DNA of 64,000 nucleotides from Actinomycetes bacterium (GCA_022599915.1 JAHZLH010000008.1:1-64000); one strand, 5' to 3'. Counted from the stretch's first letter, positions 26,985 to 35,504 are shown. The notes: generated from the letters alone by a model not told the origin. Program-made: numbers and translations.

Positions 26985-27448
26985 CAGCCGTGGCTCCTTC
27001 CGTCACCCATGCCCGTCGAACCAAACCCGCCTTCGGAGCGATCACTGCCCGGCAGACTGGTCACCTCATGCAACCGCACGTCAGCGACCCGTTGCACCAC
27101 CAACTGGGCAATGCGATCCAGGGGCTGAAACTCAACTGGATGTGTGCCGTCCAGGTTTATCACGCTCACCTTGATCTCGCCCCGATAACCGGCATCCACA
27201 GTTCCGGGTGAATTCACTAGCGATACCCCGTGTCGCACAGCCAACCCCGACCGCGGCACCACGAAAGCGACATAACCCGCCGGCAACGCAATGGCGATCC
27301 CGGTGGGTAACAATCCCCGCTCCCCCGGAGCCAACCGAGCCGCTTCGGTAGTGACCAAGTCCAATCCAGCGTCACCAGGACGAGCCCGGCGAGGAAGTGG
27401 GACTTCCGGGTCCAGACGGTGAACCAATACATCGACGGGGTCATTCAT
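26984..27448 (-). CDS. dut: Deoxyuridine 5'-triphosphate nucleotidohydrolase
   Basis: A 154-residue trimeric dUTPase that hydrolyses dUTP to dUMP, keeping uracil out of DNA and feeding dTMP synthesis. All five family motifs are visible: RRARPGDAGLDL, PRSGLAVRHGVSLVN, GTVDAGYRGEIKVSVIN with the catalytic Asp, DRIAQLVVQRV, and the C-terminal arm GGFGSTG. The start overlaps the thioesterase stop by four bases and the stop overlaps the DUF3710 start by one, forming a three-gene coupled unit. Confidence 0.96.
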   Translation of the reverse strand: MNDPVDVLVHRLDPEVPLPRRARPGDAGLDLVTTEAARLAPGERGLLPTGIAIALPAGYVAFVVPRSGLAVRHGVSLVNSPGTVDAGYRGEIKVSVINLDGTHPVEFQPLDRIAQLVVQRVADVRLHEVTSLPGSDRSEGGFGSTGMGDGRSHG

Positions 27449-27957
27449 GTCTCGCTCCGCTTCGCCGCCGCTTCCCAGGACTGCAAACCACCGCCATGCC
27501 GGCGAAAGTGATCCGCTGGTACTTGCAGAAATAGCGCCCGGGCACTGGCCAGTTCGACGCCGTCAGTAGATCGGGCCAGCGCCCGACGCCACGTTTTGCG
27601 TCCATCTTGCGATTCGACGTCAGCCATCATCAGCACTCGGGATCCCACCGGTACTGGGCGACGAAAATCAGTTTCCAACCGCGCCGTCACCGCCGGGGTC
27701 TGCAGCAACCAGCTCAGGGCACCCAGGACTTCATCGAAGGCAGCCGCTAACACGCCACCGTGGATGAGGCCGGGTGCACCTTGGTGATCAGCAGTCACCT
27801 CAAACTCAGCGAGCACTGTGCGATCAGGCCCGACCGATAGCTCCATGTGTAGGCCGCCACTGTTATGGGACCCGCAGCCGTAGCAGTGGCCATAGTGGCT
27901 GGGGAGTCGAGACCCTGCTGCGAACGGTTCCGGTGGGGAAGTCGATGGATCGGACAC
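27445..27957 (-). CDS. Hotdog-fold thioesterase (PaaI-like)
   Basis: A protein of about 170 residues with a hotdog domain. The helix segment GLIHGGVLAAAFDEVLGAL is the typical hotdog thioesterase motif, and LETDFRRPVPVGSRV follows. The N-terminal portion has HYGHCYGCGSHNSGGL, with two close cysteines that recur in this subfamily. I favour the GTG at 27957 (TGAGGCG before it); a TTG at 27981 is the alternative. It probably hydrolyses an acyl-CoA; the substrate is unknown. It precedes dut on the same strand with a four-base overlap. Confidence 0.83.
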   Translation of the reverse strand: MSDPSTSPPEPFAAGSRLPSHYGHCYGCGSHNSGGLHMELSVGPDRTVLAEFEVTADHQGAPGLIHGGVLAAAFDEVLGALSWLLQTPAVTARLETDFRRPVPVGSRVLMMADVESQDGRKTWRRALARSTDGVELASARALFLQVPADHFRRHGGGLQSWEAAAKRSET

Positions 27958-27983
27958 CGCCTCAGGGTATGCGAGGATCAAGC

Positions 27984-28517
27984 ATGCAGTGGCAGGAAGG
28001 CCAAGATGGTCGGGAGCGGCGTTATCGTGAGCGCATCTTCCCAGGCTGGTGGCTGTGGCTGGCAGTATTTGGCTTCGTCGCCATGGTTGCTATTGCGTAT
28101 GGCTACGCCTTCGGTAGCGGCGCTGGTTGGCTAGTGGCCGCAGCCGGAGCGCTACTGGCCGCCGGAGTGCTGCTCTCTACCCAGTTGGCAGTGCAAGTTG
28201 ACGACCAAGTGCTGCGTGTGGGTCGGGCCAGACTGCCATTACGCTGGGTGGGCCGAGTCGTGCCACTGGATGCGGAACTCAGTCGCGAAGCCCGTTCGAC
28301 CCGACTCGATCCGCGAGCCCACTTGGCGCTACGTACCTCCCGATGTGACACATCAGTGATAGTCGAGGTGACAGATCCCGACGATCCTCACCCGTACTGG
28401 CTGTTTTCCGCCAAGGACCCCGATAAACTCGCCACCGTGCTGCGCGAGGCAGTAGAACTAGATGAGGCGCGCCCACCTCAAGGCGCCCTTGGCAATGTAG
28501 GGAACGAGGACAACTAA
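27984..28517 (+). CDS. DUF3093 family membrane protein
   Basis: A 177-residue protein with two adjacent N-terminal membrane helices (about 17-65) and a cytosolic domain with VGRVVPLDAELSREARSTRL and RSTRLDPRAHLALRTSRCD, the pattern of DUF3093 (Rv2698). The ATG at 27984 nearly abuts the divergent thioesterase gene; longer frames upstream are unsupported. The C-terminal YWLFSAKDPDKLATVL resembles a PH-like strand-helix ending. It ends by sharing one base with the start of the DUF4235 gene. Function unknown. Confidence 0.86.
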   Translation: MQWQEGQDGRERRYRERIFPGWWLWLAVFGFVAMVAIAYGYAFGSGAGWLVAAAGALLAAGVLLSTQLAVQVDDQVLRVGRARLPLRWVGRVVPLDAELSREARSTRLDPRAHLALRTSRCDTSVIVEVTDPDDPHPYWLFSAKDPDKLATVLREAVELDEARPPQGALGNVGNEDN

Positions 28518-28771
28518 TGAGCGTCATGCGGATCGCCACCCCAGTGATTGCGGCGGTAGCCGTCTGGGGCGCTAGTGAGGCACTGAAGGCAGGCTATCGA
28601 GCAGCCACCGGAAATCCACCGCCGGAGGCGGAAGATCTAGAGGCCCCAGTTATCCAGGTGCTGGCTTTCTCGGCCGCTGCGGCTGTTTTGGCCGCCGTAG
28701 TTAACACCGGGATCACTCGTGGCGTGGCAATCGCTACAGCGCCGAGCGATGAAACGGAAGCGCTGGCTTGA
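28517..28771 (+). CDS. DUF4235 small membrane protein
   Basis: An 84-residue protein with one N-terminal hydrophobic segment (about 5-25) and another at about 48-70, joined by the loop YRAATGNPPPEAED. This is the DUF4235 pattern seen in actinobacteria. The ATG is fused to the preceding stop codon (TAATG), so translation is coupled to the DUF3093 gene. The gene ends four bases from the convergent DUF4193 gene. No function is known. Confidence 0.85.
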   Translation: MSVMRIATPVIAAVAVWGASEALKAGYRAATGNPPPEAEDLEAPVIQVLAFSAAAAVLAAVVNTGITRGVAIATAPSDETEALA

Positions 28772-28775
28772 TTTT

Positions 28776-29069
28776 TCAGCCGAGGCAGTCCGTGCAGATC
28801 ATGTCATCCGGATCAGCCAACTGGCTTTGGTGGTGCACGAGGAAGCACTCGGAGCAGGTGAACTCGTCGGTCTGTTTCGGAACGACCCGGACTTCGATGC
28901 TCTCTTTGGACAAGTCGGCACCCGGCAGCACCAAGTTCTCGGCGGCTTCGGTCTCATCGACGTCAACTGACGCTGTGGACCGGTCCCCGCGGCGGGACTT
29001 CAGTTCCTCGATGCTCTCGTTGCCGTTGTCGTCATCGGTCTTGCGAGGGGCGTCGTAATCGGTAGCCAT
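28776..29069 (-). CDS. DUF4193 zinc-ribbon protein
   Basis: A 97-residue soluble protein with the characteristic start ATDYDAPRK and an acidic N-terminal half (DDDNGNESIEELKSRR). The C-terminus has a four-cysteine ribbon, FTCSECFLVHHQSQL and MICTDCLG, predicted to bind zinc. This is DUF4193 (Rv2699c), one of the more widely conserved small proteins of actinobacteria. It has its own upstream region, shared with the divergent gamma-carbonic-anhydrase-like gene. Function unknown; a role with RNA polymerase or the ribosome would be speculation. Confidence 0.92.
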   Translation of the reverse strand: MATDYDAPRKTDDDNGNESIEELKSRRGDRSTASVDVDETEAAENLVLPGADLSKESIEVRVVPKQTDEFTCSECFLVHHQSQLADPDDMICTDCLG

Positions 29070-29089
29070 CGCTTCACTTTCATCTTCGA

Positions 29090-29127
29090 GGGGCAGTTAT
29101 CTGCCTATGCGCCGCGTATTCTGCCCC
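29090..29127. promoter_or_regulatory. Nested inverted repeats in a divergent promoter region
   Basis: GGGGCAG (29090-29096) pairs with CTGCCCC (29121-29127) at a distance, and also with the nearer CTGCC (29101-29105) to make a 5-base-pair hairpin with a 4-base loop. The element lies 21-58 bases upstream of the DUF4193 start, between two divergent genes. It may be an operator or a leader structure, or chance. Confidence 0.3.
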
Positions 29128-29202
29128 AAATACTCGGTGCTCGCACAGCCGACATGCCGAACTGTGAACTCCGCAACACTTAACGACCATCAGGAGACGG
29201 AT

Positions 29203-29721
29203 ATGCCGCGTTATGCGCTAGGCGAACAAGAACCCAAAATTGACCCATCAGCCTTCGTCCACCCAGACGCCGTCTTGATCGGAGATGTGCGCGTCGGACC
29301 GCAGTCGTCGATCTGGCCGGGGGCAGTTCTCCGCGGTGACCGTGGGGCGATCATCATCGGCGCGCAGACCTCTATTCAGGATGGCTCAGTGCTGCACTGC
29401 ACCGACGAACTGGACACCGTGGTCGGCGATCGATGCGTCGTTGGCCATCGAGTTCACATGGAGGGGTGCACCGTCGAGGACGATTGCCTGATCGGTTCCG
29501 GGTCGGTGGTGCTGCACCGGGCAGTGATTCGCTCCGGAGCCTTGGTCGGTGCCCAGGCGCTGGTCACTAATGACACCGAGGTGCCAGAACGGGCTATGGC
29601 GCTTGGCGTCCCTGCCAAGATCTTCCCCGACCGCGTTCCTGCCGGCGCTCATGAACCTGCCATGCGGGTATACGTGGAGAACGCGGATTGGTACAACCGG
29701 GAACTACGCCGCATCGACTGA
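29203..29721 (+). CDS. Gamma-carbonic-anhydrase-like hexapeptide-repeat protein
   Basis: A 172-residue left-handed beta-helix protein with repeated hexads (PDAVLIGDVRVGPQSSIWPGAV at the start, split by loops) and a C-terminal helix. It resembles gamma-class carbonic anhydrases and PaaY. Two of the usual zinc histidines are present (H65 in SVLHC, H82 in VGH). The position of the third, normally in LHGC, is E87 in VHMEGC, with H85 nearby. Catalysis is therefore uncertain. The ATG at 29203 has AGGAGAC upstream; an ATG at 29107 is less likely. It stands between DUF4193 and suhB. Confidence 0.85.
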   Translation: MPRYALGEQEPKIDPSAFVHPDAVLIGDVRVGPQSSIWPGAVLRGDRGAIIIGAQTSIQDGSVLHCTDELDTVVGDRCVVGHRVHMEGCTVEDDCLIGSGSVVLHRAVIRSGALVGAQALVTNDTEVPERAMALGVPAKIFPDRVPAGAHEPAMRVYVENADWYNRELRRID

Positions 29722-29760
29722 GGGTGCCCACCTCTCGCCGAACGCACTACGGGTGCTGCC

Positions 29761-30570
29761 TCACAAACAGTTACGCGCACCCAGTCGATCGAGCGCGGCA
29801 GCCAGTTGACTGGCCAGATCCGGTGGCCCCGTCACCATCATCTCGGTACCCCCTGCTCCGCCGGCCAGATCGCGGGTCACTCCACCAGCCTCAGCAATAA
29901 TCAGACCGCCGGCCGCCCAGTCCCAGTAGTTCAAGCCACATTCGTAATGAGCATCCAATCGACCGTTCGCCACCCAGCACAAATCCAGCGCAGCCGCCCC
30001 AATCCGGCGCAGATCACGCACCTGCGGTAGCAACTGCGCGGCTACTTGACCCTGTCGTCCGCGACGTTCGGCGTCATAGCCGAAGCCGGTGCCTACGAGC
30101 GCATCAGCCAGATCAGCGACGCGAGATACCGCCAACCGCGTCGGCTGTTTTGCAGTGACATCCCAGGCACCACCTCCTCGCCAGGCGAGGTAGGTCTCAG
30201 GCAGGGCGGGAGCGACGACAGCCCCGGCAACAATCTGACCATCCCGTTCTGCCGCGATGGACACTGCCCAGTTGGGGTGGCCGTAAAAATAGTTGACCGT
30301 ACCGTCCAGCGGGTCCACTACCCAGCGGATGCCGGACTCCCCGGTGTCGCCGGTTTGACCTTCTTCTTCACCCAACACCGCATCGTCTGGCCTAATTGCC
30401 GCTAGCCGCTCCCTGATGAGGCTTTCGCTGTCCCGGTCCATCTGCGTAACTAGATCGTGTCGGGTGGATTTTGTGTCTACGGGCTCCACATATTGCCACC
30501 CCGCTAGGAGCAACGCGGCTGCCTCGGTCCCGATGTCGAGCGCAAGCCGGGCTAACGCCTCGTCAGTCAT
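29761..30570 (-). CDS. suhB: Inositol monophosphatase family protein
   Basis: A 269-residue Mg2+-dependent phosphatase. The three metal/lithium-site motifs are visible: GEEEGQTGD, WVVDPLDGTVNYFYGHPNWA, and YWDWAAGGLIIAEAGG. Such enzymes release myo-inositol from its phosphate, which actinobacteria use for mycothiol and phosphatidylinositol; other sugar phosphates are possible. The ATG at 30570 overlaps the ferrochelatase stop by eight bases; an in-frame ATG at 30645 would run deep into hemH and is rejected. It corresponds in position to Rv2701c. Confidence 0.92.
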   Translation of the reverse strand: MTDEALARLALDIGTEAAALLLAGWQYVEPVDTKSTRHDLVTQMDRDSESLIRERLAAIRPDDAVLGEEEGQTGDTGESGIRWVVDPLDGTVNYFYGHPNWAVSIAAERDGQIVAGAVVAPALPETYLAWRGGGAWDVTAKQPTRLAVSRVADLADALVGTGFGYDAERRGRQGQVAAQLLPQVRDLRRIGAAALDLCWVANGRLDAHYECGLNYWDWAAGGLIIAEAGGVTRDLAGGAGGTEMMVTGPPDLASQLAAALDRLGARNCL

Positions 30571-31558
30571 CCGCTTGTTCCCCCACCGTGGGGAGCTCCT
30601 GTCGCGGGTTAGGGCAACAGCCGACTCGGCAGGGAATCCCGTCACCCTCCTCGATCAGGTCATAGATCATCTCGATGAAGCGCGGATCATCCTGCGGCGG
30701 CTCTACCCGCTGGTAGGCCACCCCCAACTCCTCGGCAAGCTTTCCGGCGGTGACGTCGAGGTCCCAGCGGATTTCCAAGTTGTCGGAGAGGAAACCTATC
30801 GGCACCACGAGCAGTCGCTTAACTCCCGCCTCGGCGGCTGCCGTCACCTCTTCGCCGATGTCCGGCTCCAGCCAGGGCTGATGCGGTGGCCCGGAGCGTG
30901 ATTGATAAGCCATCCGCCAATCCAAATCCGCCATTCCCGCTTCGGCAGCAGCCGCAGTGGCGATTCGCTCGGCAAGTGCTTCGTGTTGTGGGCGGTACTT
31001 GACCGAATCGGAGATCGGCACCGAGTGAGTTACGAAGACCACCCGCACCGGTTCACTACCAGGCAGTGCCGCTGCTAGTCGCTCAGTCCAGATTTCCTGC
31101 AACGTTGGATGGTCGTGAAACTTCGGCACGATCTTGAGATCGAGATCCGCTCCGGACTCTGCCAGGGCGGCGGCTAGGTTTTCCCGGTACTGCCGACAAC
31201 CGGAATACGAAGAGAAGGCGCTGGTTGGGAATACCACCGCAGTACGCACCCCGTCGGCGGCCATCTTGGTCATGGTGTCGGCCAAGAACGGTTCACTATT
31301 GCGGTTGCCCAGATACACCTGTTGTCCCTGCCACTCCACAGGGGCGTTCTCGGTCAGTCGCTCTACCAAATCGCGGTTCACCTCATTGATCGGCGAGACC
31401 CCACCGAAATAGCGGTATTGCTCTGCGACTGCCTCCAGCCGCTCATCGGGGACTCCCCGTCCGGCGACCACCCGTCGCAGAAACGGTATGACCTCGTCTT
31501 GTCCCTCTGGACCGCCGAACGACAGCACCAGCAAGGCATCTACATCTTGAGTACGCAT
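30563..31558 (-). CDS. cpfC: Coproporphyrin III ferrochelatase with [2Fe-2S] cysteines
   Basis: A 331-residue enzyme inserting Fe2+ into coproporphyrin III. Family features are ALLVLSFGGPEGQ at the start, the catalytic histidine region THSVPISD, and WRMAYQSRSGPPHQPWLEPD. Cysteines C121 (SSYSGCRQYRE) and C310, C314, C315 near the end (CRVGCC) match the [2Fe-2S] ligands described for actinobacterial and animal ferrochelatases. The ATG at 31558 fits the family start; the longer frame upstream does not. It is followed by suhB with an eight-base overlap and is divergent from an MFS gene. Confidence 0.94.
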   Translation of the reverse strand: MRTQDVDALLVLSFGGPEGQDEVIPFLRRVVAGRGVPDERLEAVAEQYRYFGGVSPINEVNRDLVERLTENAPVEWQGQQVYLGNRNSEPFLADTMTKMAADGVRTAVVFPTSAFSSYSGCRQYRENLAAALAESGADLDLKIVPKFHDHPTLQEIWTERLAAALPGSEPVRVVFVTHSVPISDSVKYRPQHEALAERIATAAAAEAGMADLDWRMAYQSRSGPPHQPWLEPDIGEEVTAAAEAGVKRLLVVPIGFLSDNLEIRWDLDVTAGKLAEELGVAYQRVEPPQDDPRFIEMIYDLIEEGDGIPCRVGCCPNPRQELPTVGEQADD

Positions 31559-31712
31559 CGGCGCCAGCGTAGTTCCCTTGCTGGGGAAGTACACATCGGA
31601 TGGTCGACGCAGTTCTGGGTGCGGACCACGGAGCGGGAAATCCCGCAGCTTCGCACTGCACCGCAGGCTTCCGGAGATCAGCGTAGTTTCGCTGCGCGAT
31701 AGATTGCGGCTC

Positions 31713-32927
31713 GTGGACAAGTACCGGCAATTGCTGCGCATTCCCGGTGCCGCGCGCTTCGTTACTGCTGGATTCATCGGTCGACTACCCATCGCGATGA
31801 TTTCGCTGGGGATCGTCCTGCTCGTTACCGGCCAAGGCGGCGATTACGTGACCGCTGGGATGCTGACTGCCACCTTCGCATTAGCGCAAGCGTTCGTCTC
31901 GCCACTGGGGCTTCGTTGGGTGGATCGAGTGGGGCAATCAGCCACGATTCCTTGGCTCATTGTGGCGGAGGCCATCGGTCTGGCGCTGTTCACCGTGTCG
32001 GTCATCCTGGGCTGGTCGCTCGTAGTTCAATTCGTTCTCGCTGGGATTTCGGGCGCCTGCAGCCCCCATATCGGATCGCTCGTCCGCGCCCGCTGGGCGG
32101 CGCTGCTGTCCGGGAGTCCACAGTTGTCGTCCGCCTTTGCGCTTGAGGCAGTCGTGGACGAGTTGGTGTTCATCGTGGGGCCGTTGCTGGTCGTGAGCAT
32201 CGCGCTGTGGTTTGGCGAGCCAGTTGCCATGACGGCAACTGTTGTCCTGCTGCTGATTGGATCGCTTTGGCTGGTTGGGCAACGCGGCACCCAACCAGCA
32301 CCGCATCGAGTGTCGGCTCAAGCCAAACCGGAACGCATGTGGTCGTTGGCGCTCACCATCATGCTGGGGATCATGGTGCTGCTGGGCGGTGTGTTTGGCG
32401 CCTTCGAGGTGACAACCGTCGCGTTCACCCGCGAACTTGGCCAAGAAGGCGCCACCGGTGTCGTGCTCGCGCTCTATGCCGGCGGCAGTCTCATCGCGGG
32501 TCTCGTGCTGGGTGCCCGGCCACCGCTGATCACGTTACGCAGCCAAACGCTGCTGGCCGCCACCCTGCTCGCTGCCGTAGGGCTACCGCTGATTTGGGTG
32601 GCGGACGTCTGGTGGTTGGCATTGTTGTCATTTCTTGCCGGGTCAACCGTGGCTCCCGTGCTGATCACCACCACTGGAATGGTTGAGCGGGCAGTCCCGG
32701 TGAGTCGAATTACCGAGGCACTGGGACTCACCATTTCCGGGCTGGCAGTGGGATTTGCGCTCGGCTCGACCATCTCCGGCGCGCTCGTTGATCAAGTGTC
32801 GGCCAACGCAGGCTTCCTGCTTATGGTGAGTTGCGGGGTGGGATTGTTCATCCTCACGACCATCGGCTATCGGGCACTTCGCACCACCGATCAGCCCCGT
32901 CGAACCACGCTCACCACGTCGGACTAG
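31713..32927 (+). CDS. MFS transporter
   Basis: A 404-residue integral membrane protein with about 12 helices in two halves (roughly 1-185 and 210-395). The start resembles other actinobacterial MFS exporters (RIPGAARFVTAGFIGRLPIAM). A conserved loop 2-3 motif is weak. I chose GTG at 31713 because it gives the usual start of the family; upstream codons would run over the ferrochelatase promoter. A ribosome-binding site is not obvious. The substrate is unknown. The next gene, sepH, follows after 30 bases. Confidence 0.85.
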   Translation: MDKYRQLLRIPGAARFVTAGFIGRLPIAMISLGIVLLVTGQGGDYVTAGMLTATFALAQAFVSPLGLRWVDRVGQSATIPWLIVAEAIGLALFTVSVILGWSLVVQFVLAGISGACSPHIGSLVRARWAALLSGSPQLSSAFALEAVVDELVFIVGPLLVVSIALWFGEPVAMTATVVLLLIGSLWLVGQRGTQPAPHRVSAQAKPERMWSLALTIMLGIMVLLGGVFGAFEVTTVAFTRELGQEGATGVVLALYAGGSLIAGLVLGARPPLITLRSQTLLAATLLAAVGLPLIWVADVWWLALLSFLAGSTVAPVLITTTGMVERAVPVSRITEALGLTISGLAVGFALGSTISGALVDQVSANAGFLLMVSCGVGLFILTTIGYRALRTTDQPRRTTLTTSD

Positions 32928-32957
32928 GCTTGTGCCAACTACACGCGCGAGGGGCCA

Positions 32958-33743
32958 ATGTCCAACCTGACTTTCGTGGGACTGTCTGACGACGGTGCCG
33001 CCTTGATTTTGTCCTCACCGCAGGGTGATCGATTCCGGCTTGCCATCGACGAGCGACTGCGCTCGGCGGTGCGCAGTGGTCGCGCACAGTTAGCGGCGGT
33101 CGACGGGCCGATCGGCGCCAAAGAGATTCAGGCACGCTTGCGTGCTGGTGCCACGCCAGCGGAGGTCGCTGAGTTTTCTGGCTGGACGGTGGATCGCGTA
33201 GAAGCCTTTGCGGCCCCGATCTTGCAGGAGCGTAGTTGGGTCGCCCAGCAGGCGCAGAAATGTCAGGTGGGACGCACCGAGGAAGCCCCGACTCTAGGCG
33301 AGTTGACCGAGCGTCGACTGTCGGATCGGGGAATCGACCCAGACACGGTGCGTTGGGATGCCTGGCGACGTGAGGACGGCGAATGGACCGTACTCATGGC
33401 CTACCCGTCGGGGAAGGGCGATCGGGTCGCCACCTGGCAGTTCGATGTGGCGGCAATGTCGTTGGTGGCTCAGGATGACGAGGCGCATTGGTTCAATGAG
33501 GACCCAGCCGAGCCGCAGCGGCCCCGGCTACTGCGGGTGCCCGATGACGACACTCCCCGGTCCACAGCAGTGAGTAATCACCCTGCCGGCCGAAACGCTG
33601 GCGAACAACCGCGGCCCGCCGAATCGGCCCCGCAACCAACCGAGCCTGCCAGCCAGCAACGTCCCGCTGCTGCTCCAGCCGCAGAGTCAGACAGCCCACG
33701 TTGGGATGAAGTACTTTTCGGCTCTCCTGCTGACGACAACTAG
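32958..33743 (+). CDS. sepH: Septation protein SepH (DUF3071)
   Basis: A 261-residue protein with an N-terminal DUF3071 domain (about 1-170; FVGLSDDGAALILSSPQGDRFRL, then KEIQARLRAGATPAEVAEFSG, an HTH-like segment, and WVAQQAQKC). The C-terminal 90 residues are Pro/Ala/Gln-rich and probably disordered. SepH binds FtsZ and promotes septum formation in Streptomyces and Mycobacterium. The ATG at 32958 has AGGGG upstream. It is followed by a hairpin shared with the convergent phosphodiesterase gene. The domain match is strong; function is by homology. Confidence 0.93.
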   Translation: MSNLTFVGLSDDGAALILSSPQGDRFRLAIDERLRSAVRSGRAQLAAVDGPIGAKEIQARLRAGATPAEVAEFSGWTVDRVEAFAAPILQERSWVAQQAQKCQVGRTEEAPTLGELTERRLSDRGIDPDTVRWDAWRREDGEWTVLMAYPSGKGDRVATWQFDVAAMSLVAQDDEAHWFNEDPAEPQRPRLLRVPDDDTPRSTAVSNHPAGRNAGEQPRPAESAPQPTEPASQQRPAAAPAAESDSPRWDEVLFGSPADDN

Positions 33744-33771
33744 CGCGGTTGCCAGCGAGGTCCCCGTGACT

Positions 33772-33791
33772 CCGAGGCCCAACCGCCTCGG
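33772..33791. terminator. Bidirectional hairpin between sepH and the phosphodiesterase gene
   Basis: CCGAGGC (33772-33778) and GCCTCGG (33785-33791) form a 7-base-pair stem with a 6-base loop, ending at the base next to the stop codon of the minus-strand gene and 28 bases past the sepH stop. There is no T-tract. Confidence 0.6.
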
Positions 33792-34895
33792 CTAGCCGTC
33801 GAATACTGCTAACGGCACCAGCATCTCTGCCTCAGTAAGCGCGCCGTGTTGCCCCCGCAATCCGGAGATTCGGCCATCCCGGGTCGGGGCCGTGAGCTTG
33901 CTGTTACCCCGCGCCACCGCCAGCACATCACCGATGCGTTGCCGGTGATGATCCGAGACGGTGCCGAACCAACCGGCTGCGATCGCCTGATCCCGCAACA
34001 CCACCTCGGCGTGATCCTGCAGGTGATTCGCCCAGCGCTCCGCTACTGACCCAGCCTGACTTGCTTCAGTGAACACCTGCCGCATCCGCGGCTCCCCTGC
34101 CAGCAGCGTGACCCCGGCCATGAAGTCATTCGTGTCAACGTCCACTGCTGAGTCGCAATCCACCATGCCGTGATCAGCGGTGACGATGAGTCGACCGCCC
34201 GCAGGAAGTTCCTGTGCCACGGCAGTTACGAAATGCTCCACGGCCGCTAGCTCTGCTCGGTAATGCTCGGAGTGCACACCATGCACATGACCCACCTTGT
34301 CGAGGCCTTCCCAGTAGCCGTAGACCAATGCTCGGGTTCCCAGTCGTAGCGCTGCAGCAATCTCTGCGACTCGCTCCCCCACCGCATCTGCTCCGATATA
34401 GCGACCACCTCGAAAAGCTGCACCGGTCAGGCCACCAGATCGGTGCTGCCGCGGACTGACCACCCGCACCGTCACTCCGGCATGTGCGGCCCGCTCCCAC
34501 CAGGTGGGCTCCGGCTGGATCGTAGTTGCCGGCGGATCCTGCCCCCAACTCAACGGGGCGAACGGCTGACCGTCGAGGCGAAAGACCGCTCCCAGCAAGC
34601 CATGCTCGCCGGGGGCCAGGCCAGTTCCTAAACTAGTGAGCGCAGTGGGAGTGGTACTGGGAAATACCGTCGTGATGGGGCCACGGTCGGCAGCCGCCAA
34701 CGTCGGTGCGATCTGAGCGTGCGCCTGGAGCTGCTGGTGACCCAGACCGTCCACCACCATCACCACGACCCGGCGACTCTCCCCTAGCCCAAAATGATCC
34801 CAGCAACGCGGGACTCGAAGCCCATCACAGACACTGGGCAGCACATCGGCCAGACTGCTGTCGCCGTACCGCGGGCGGCATAGGTCTATGGCCAC
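33792..34895 (-). CDS. Alkaline-phosphatase-superfamily phosphodiesterase
   Basis: A 367-residue type I phosphodiesterase/nucleotide pyrophosphatase. The first metal-binding aspartate is in VVVMVVDGLGH, the nucleophile threonine in TTVFPSTTPTALTSLGTGL, further metal ligands in YWEGLDKVGHVHG, and the last in LIVTADHGMVD. There is no signal peptide, so it should be cytosolic. The GTG at 34895 lies one base after the stop of the DUF5998 gene (TGACGTG), which fixes the start. The substrate (a nucleotide or lipid phosphodiester) is unknown. It converges on sepH. Confidence 0.88.
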   Translation of the reverse strand: MAIDLCRPRYGDSSLADVLPSVCDGLRVPRCWDHFGLGESRRVVVMVVDGLGHQQLQAHAQIAPTLAAADRGPITTVFPSTTPTALTSLGTGLAPGEHGLLGAVFRLDGQPFAPLSWGQDPPATTIQPEPTWWERAAHAGVTVRVVSPRQHRSGGLTGAAFRGGRYIGADAVGERVAEIAAALRLGTRALVYGYWEGLDKVGHVHGVHSEHYRAELAAVEHFVTAVAQELPAGGRLIVTADHGMVDCDSAVDVDTNDFMAGVTLLAGEPRMRQVFTEASQAGSVAERWANHLQDHAEVVLRDQAIAAGWFGTVSDHHRQRIGDVLAVARGNSKLTAPTRDGRISGLRGQHGALTEAEMLVPLAVFDG

Positions 34896-34896
34896 G

Positions 34897-35457
34897 TCAG
34901 CCGGTTGCCCGTGACAACGCCTCAGCGAATGCCAACGCCCGCTGCACCGCATCAGGTCCGTCGCCAGCAGCTGAGAAACGTAGGGACAAATCGTCGCTGG
35001 CAGCCGTTCCGGCGTAACCGTGATCCGCCTCGCATTGCGGATCGCCGCAGCTGGCGGGTTCCAGATCAATTCGTTGCACGGCCCCCCAACCAATGGTGAG
35101 CACGGCCTCTGCCGCTGAATTAGGCGCGTACCGTTCTGGCCCGGGGACAACCCGAGTGACCGCCACTGAGGCAACAGCGGTAAGCCGCACCGCCTCGGTA
35201 ACCGAGGTCGCGTAAGGCTGTGGGTAGTTGTCGTCAGCTGGGTGCTCATCGGTGTGCTGCAGAATCAGCCTGGTAGGGGTCAGCGCTAGCACGGTCGCAT
35301 GCCGGCGAAGTTCTTCACGATCAAACGTGGCCTCGTGGTGGACGACGAAGTCCACCAACTCTTCATCTCCAAGCGCGGTCTTGAGCGAGTCGTCGACGAG
35401 ATCTGGATAGTAGCCAGATTTTTCAATGTCACGACGAAGTTGACTGCGAGCATCCAT
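34897..35457 (-). CDS. DUF5998 family protein
   Basis: A 186-residue soluble protein typical of the actinobacterial DUF5998 family: SGYYPDLVDDSLKTALGDE near the start, VVHHEATFDREELRRHATVL, LTPTRLILQHTDEH, and CGDPQCEADHGYAGT in the C-terminal half. That last segment contains two cysteines and a histidine that might bind metal. The ATG at 35457 gives the family start. The stop is one base from the phosphodiesterase start, so they are coupled. Function unknown. Confidence 0.87.
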   Translation of the reverse strand: MDARSQLRRDIEKSGYYPDLVDDSLKTALGDEELVDFVVHHEATFDREELRRHATVLALTPTRLILQHTDEHPADDNYPQPYATSVTEAVRLTAVASVAVTRVVPGPERYAPNSAAEAVLTIGWGAVQRIDLEPASCGDPQCEADHGYAGTAASDDLSLRFSAAGDGPDAVQRALAFAEALSRATG

Positions 35458-35504
35458 CCCGGCAAGCCTACCGTTCGCAGGGCCGGGTGGCGGGGATGAG
35501 TAGC

